The notes beneath the pieces are model-generated. The model saw only the letters and a list, made by a program, of their open reading frames with translations. It was not told where the DNA came from and did no database searches. Of a stretch of 17,150 bases of DNA, positions 15,314-17,150 are shown piece after piece. This stretch comes from Deltaproteobacteria bacterium (lineage in GTDB: Bacteria; Desulfobacterota; BSN033; UBA1163). The stretch's first letter is position 1. Each line of letters opens with the position of its first letter. The translations under genes and the position numbers were made by a program. The stretch spans positions 1-17,150 of the forward strand of contig VGSD01000006.1 of assembly GCA_016875155.1 (NCBI GenBank). Direction: 5' to 3'.

Positions 15314-15685
15314 AATTTTCTATATTTTTTATTGCATAACAGGTGCCAAAGGCTGATTGCACAGATATTAATGAATAACCTGAGGATTTTAATAGGTATT
15401 TAATTTTTAGGAAGAGGCCTCTGATCAAGAGCTCTCATTGATGAAGAGTACCATTTTGTCAAAAATGACAAAATGTTTTTTTGCTTCATTATCAAGCTGT
15501 TTAAATGAAGTTTGTTGAAGAGGCATTGGAATAAAATGAGGTTAGCTGGTTTTTATTCGAGATAAGTCACATATAATACGATGAAATGTTATATTATGAA
15601 ATATAATTTGGACCTTTTGGTTTTGAGGAGATTGACTCGAATCGTCTTAAAGTGAAAATCATATCTAAGAAACTTACCTGACGTA
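15314..15685. other. 372-bp AT-rich spacer without a supported gene
   Basis: No conserved coding frame was found. It holds the perfect palindrome at 15452-15475 and an AT-rich hairpin, TTATATT/AATATAA (15589-15606). It must contain the promoter for the secreted-protein gene and the 3' end of the ubiD-ubiX-ribK transcript. I see no strong terminator for the latter. TATAGA on the minus strand just before 15313 is a possible -10 box with no well-placed -35 box. Confidence 0.6.
15452..15482 (+). promoter_or_regulatory. Perfect 10-bp-arm palindrome followed by seven Ts
   Basis: CATTTTGTCA (15452-15461), loop AAAA, TGACAAAATG (15466-15475), then T at 15476-15482. As RNA on the plus strand it looks like an intrinsic terminator with an AT-rich stem, yet no plus-strand gene precedes it nearby. 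As DNA it looks like an operator: TTGTCA-N4-TGACAA has the dyad geometry used by Crp/Fnr-family proteins. It lies about 140 bp upstream of the secreted-protein gene. Which reading is right is undecided. Confidence 0.5.
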
Positions 15686-16066
15686 TCAAATTTCCACTTC
15701 TAGTTCATCTCCTGCCTTGACAGCAAGGGTTTCTTTAATATTCTGATGTGAGATCAGCTCCATTTTATTTTCAGGGTAGGCCTCTACCAATGGGAAAACG
15801 ATCGCCCCTTTTAATCGACTGTTGATGAGGACAGGATAGCATTTGGCACTGCAGAAAGAAGGGTCTTCAGGAATAATTTCTATTCCACTTGTCGTCTTAA
15901 GGTATTTGAAAGAATGAAGAGATTCCGGACCAATGATTTCCAGATTTAATGTCCCGGGATAGGGATCAATGGAGAGTTTTAAGATGAACTGCTTTCTGAC
16001 CCAAGGAATCTGAGTGAAATGGCCTGCCTCCCTGAGTCCTTCCACAATTTTCCCTTGGATCTTAAT
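15686..16066 (-). CDS. CTP-dependent riboflavin kinase family protein (RibK/DUF120)
   Basis: Probably phosphorylates riboflavin to FMN. It resembles the archaeal enzyme typified by Methanocaldococcus jannaschii RibK, unrelated to bacterial RibF. Key blocks are KIVEGLREAGHF (first strand and loop), DPYPGTLNLEI (the family's GTLN, whose Thr and Asn bind Mg in the archaeal enzyme), LKGAIVFP, and the end ETLAVKAGDELEVEI. Length (about 126 residues) also fits. The usual G-L-G-E-G loop reads GLREA, so nucleotide binding may differ. The first conventional start is GTG at 16045, but that would cut off the conserved first strand. The frame is open to an ATT at 16066, seven bases after AAAGGA, overlapping the ubiX stop codon as ATTAA; I use that start. 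Cotranscription with ubiX, which consumes FMN, supports the assignment. Confidence 0.8.
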   Translation of the reverse strand: MKIQGKIVEGLREAGHFTQIPWVRKQFILKLSIDPYPGTLNLEIIGPESLHSFKYLKTTSGIEIIPEDPSFCSAKCYPVLINSRLKGAIVFPLVEAYPENKMELISHQNIKETLAVKAGDELEVEI

Positions 16067-16661
16067 GGTTCAATCCTTTCTTTCTGAGATTATTTTTGAC
16101 CTTTGTACTGCCCCAGCGGGCAAAGAGATCGTGCTCGATATGGAATAGGTCGAGGACTTTCCCGACCGTATGATTGATCAGGTCATCCATGGTTTTAGGA
16201 TGGAAGTAGAAGGCGGGGATCGGAGGGAGAATGATCGCTCCCGAGTCGGCAAGGTTCATCATAAGATTGAGATGACCTTTGTGAAGGGGTGTTTCTCTTA
16301 CAGCGAGAATCAGCTTCCGTTTTTCTTTCATCGTCACATCTGCGGCACGAATCAGAAGATTTAAATTGAAAGAGTTGGCGATTGCCGAGAGGCTCTTGAT
16401 GGAACATGGGATGACCACCATACCATCGGTCTGGAAAGAGCCGCTGGCAATATCCGCTCCCACGTCTTTAATGTCGTAGACGATCTTAGCCAGAGATTTG
16501 ATCTTTTCCACTGTCCAGTCGGTTTCCATGAGGATGGTTTTTTCAGCGGCCTCAGTAACCACCAGATGGGTTTCCACATTCGATTTGGCGAGGATCTCTA
16601 AAAGTCTTATTCCATAGATGGCTCCGGTCGCACCGGAGATTCCCACAATTATTCTTTTCAT
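16062..16661 (-). CDS. ubiX: Flavin prenyltransferase UbiX
   Basis: Adds a dimethylallyl unit to FMN to make prenyl-FMN, the cofactor of UbiD decarboxylases. The 199-residue flavoprotein shows the FMN-binding start IIVGISGATGAIYGIRLLEIL, ADIASGSFQTDGMVVIPCS, SIKSLSAIANSFNLNLLIRA and the C-terminal VRETPLHKGHLNLMMNLADSGAIILPPIPAFY, which are canonical UbiX blocks. The ATG at 16661 is chosen because AAGGGG lies six bases upstream and ubiD ends one base before; an in-frame TTG at 16679 inside ubiD is less likely. The stop codon TAA overlaps the proposed ATT start of the riboflavin-kinase-like gene. Tight packing indicates one operon: ubiD, ubiX, ribK-like. Confidence 0.96.
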   Translation of the reverse strand: MKRIIVGISGATGAIYGIRLLEILAKSNVETHLVVTEAAEKTILMETDWTVEKIKSLAKIVYDIKDVGADIASGSFQTDGMVVIPCSIKSLSAIANSFNLNLLIRAADVTMKEKRKLILAVRETPLHKGHLNLMMNLADSGAIILPPIPAFYFHPKTMDDLINHTVGKVLDLFHIEHDLFARWGSTKVKNNLRKKGLNH

Positions 16662-16662
16662 C

Positions 16663-17150
16663 TCATTCCCCTTTGACAAATTTCTGAAGGACAGGAACGA
16701 TTCTTTTTTTCACCTCTTCGGGGACTCCCACCTTTTCAAACCCTTCCGATCTGGGTTTAGTGGCATCCAGTCCCATCTTGGCCGTAAGGAATCCATCGCC
16801 CGAAGAGGGATCAATGGGTTGTCCTCTCAGATTGGTCATGACGATCAGATCCCTATCCGCCTGAAACCGGGTTGCCAGAGCCCATTCCAATGCCTGGTCA
16901 TCCAGCAAGTTGATATCGGTGTTAACGGCGATCACCTTTTTAATGTTGGTAAAAGAGAGCCCAAGCGATAAGGCCCTTCGAATTTCGCCCCTATTCTCTG
17001 TATCGAGGCTCATCACAGCGTGTGACCCGAATGTCCCAGGGATAAGCCGAATCTCCTTGATGGAAGGGATTTCCCTTTTCATCTTTGGAATGAAATCGAG
17101 GCCGTGGACCAGGTAAAGGAGGTTATCCACCTCAAGGCTCCAGGGAACAA
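16663..17150 (-). CDS. ubiD: UbiD-family prenyl-FMN-dependent decarboxylase (C-terminal part)
   Basis: The gene runs off the right edge; about 162 C-terminal residues are visible. KKVIAVNTDINLLDDQALEWALATRFQADRD cut into its parts gives the family's strand-Asp-Asp pattern (VNTDINLLD) and WALATRFQ, followed by LDATKP, a hallmark near the UbiD C terminus. The frame remains open upstream of a GTG at 17130 through PWSLEV to the edge, so the GTG is internal. The catalytic Glu-Arg-Glu residues lie outside the window. The substrate cannot be told: UbiD-like enzymes act on hydroxybenzoates, aromatic and heteroaromatic acids, or menaquinone precursors. Direct linkage to ubiX supports prenyl-FMN dependence. 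The symbol denotes family only. Confidence 0.9.
   Translation of the reverse strand, partial: VPWSLEVDNLLYLVHGLDFIPKMKREIPSIKEIRLIPGTFGSHAVMSLDTENRGEIRRALSLGLSFTNIKKVIAVNTDINLLDDQALEWALATRFQADRDLIVMTNLRGQPIDPSSGDGFLTAKMGLDATKPRSEGFEKVGVPEEVKKRIVPVLQKFVKGE

Noticed and set aside
15425..15526. Minus-strand 33-codon frame starting MPLQQTSFKQL
   Set aside because: No ribosome binding site, no family resemblance, and half of it is the palindrome at 15452-15475.

Overview
The window reads as a chromosomal segment of a mid-GC, probably strictly anaerobic Gram-negative bacterium, most likely a deltaproteobacterium (Desulfobacterota-type). This guess rests on gene order: ftsH, folP, glmM, pdxJ, acpS, nnr, tsaE, lysC and cimA lie in one minus-strand series, which I recall from Geobacter/Syntrophobacter-like genomes. 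No rRNA, tRNA, CRISPR array, prophage or transposase gene was seen.

Layout, in transcription order from the right edge. (1) 17150-15686, minus strand: the C-terminal part of a UbiD-family decarboxylase, then ubiX (flavin prenyltransferase), then a small gene of the archaeal-type CTP-dependent riboflavin kinase family (RibK/DUF120). Together these would make FMN, prenylate it, and use prenyl-FMN in a decarboxylase. (2) A gene-poor 372-bp spacer with a strong palindrome, then a secreted protein with NlpC/P60-like Cys and His motifs (15313-13940). (3) A convergent intergenic region (about 13754-13938) built almost entirely of nested inverted repeats. (4) A plus-strand Crp/Fnr-family regulator (13044-13733), divergent from ftsH. 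(5) A long minus-strand housekeeping cluster, 12833 to 1255: FtsH protease, dihydropteroate synthase, phosphoglucosamine mutase, pyridoxine 5'-phosphate synthase, holo-ACP synthase, NAD(P)HX repair enzyme, a DUF151 bifunctional nuclease-like protein, TsaE, aspartate kinase (with an internal start for its regulatory subunit) and citramalate synthase. It covers membrane proteolysis, folate, peptidoglycan precursor, PLP, ACP activation, metabolite repair, tRNA t6A and Asp/Ile-family amino-acid synthesis. (6) A small four-helix-bundle (23S rRNA IVS-type) gene and a ComEA-like DNA-binding membrane protein finish the series.

The most unusual layer lies between genes. Six spacers in the left half are filled with short tandem words of mostly 7 or 8 bp. 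Each spacer has its own word, and in most the word recurs in inverted orientation. The arrays often abut or run into stop codons, and in tsaE they encode the last residues. The four-helix-bundle gene sits exactly between two inverted 8-bp arrays, like a cassette. A second repeat type, hairpins headed by TGTAGCG, occurs at the acpS/pdxJ junction and in the convergent region. A third palindromic repeat is inserted in frame inside the comEA-like gene.
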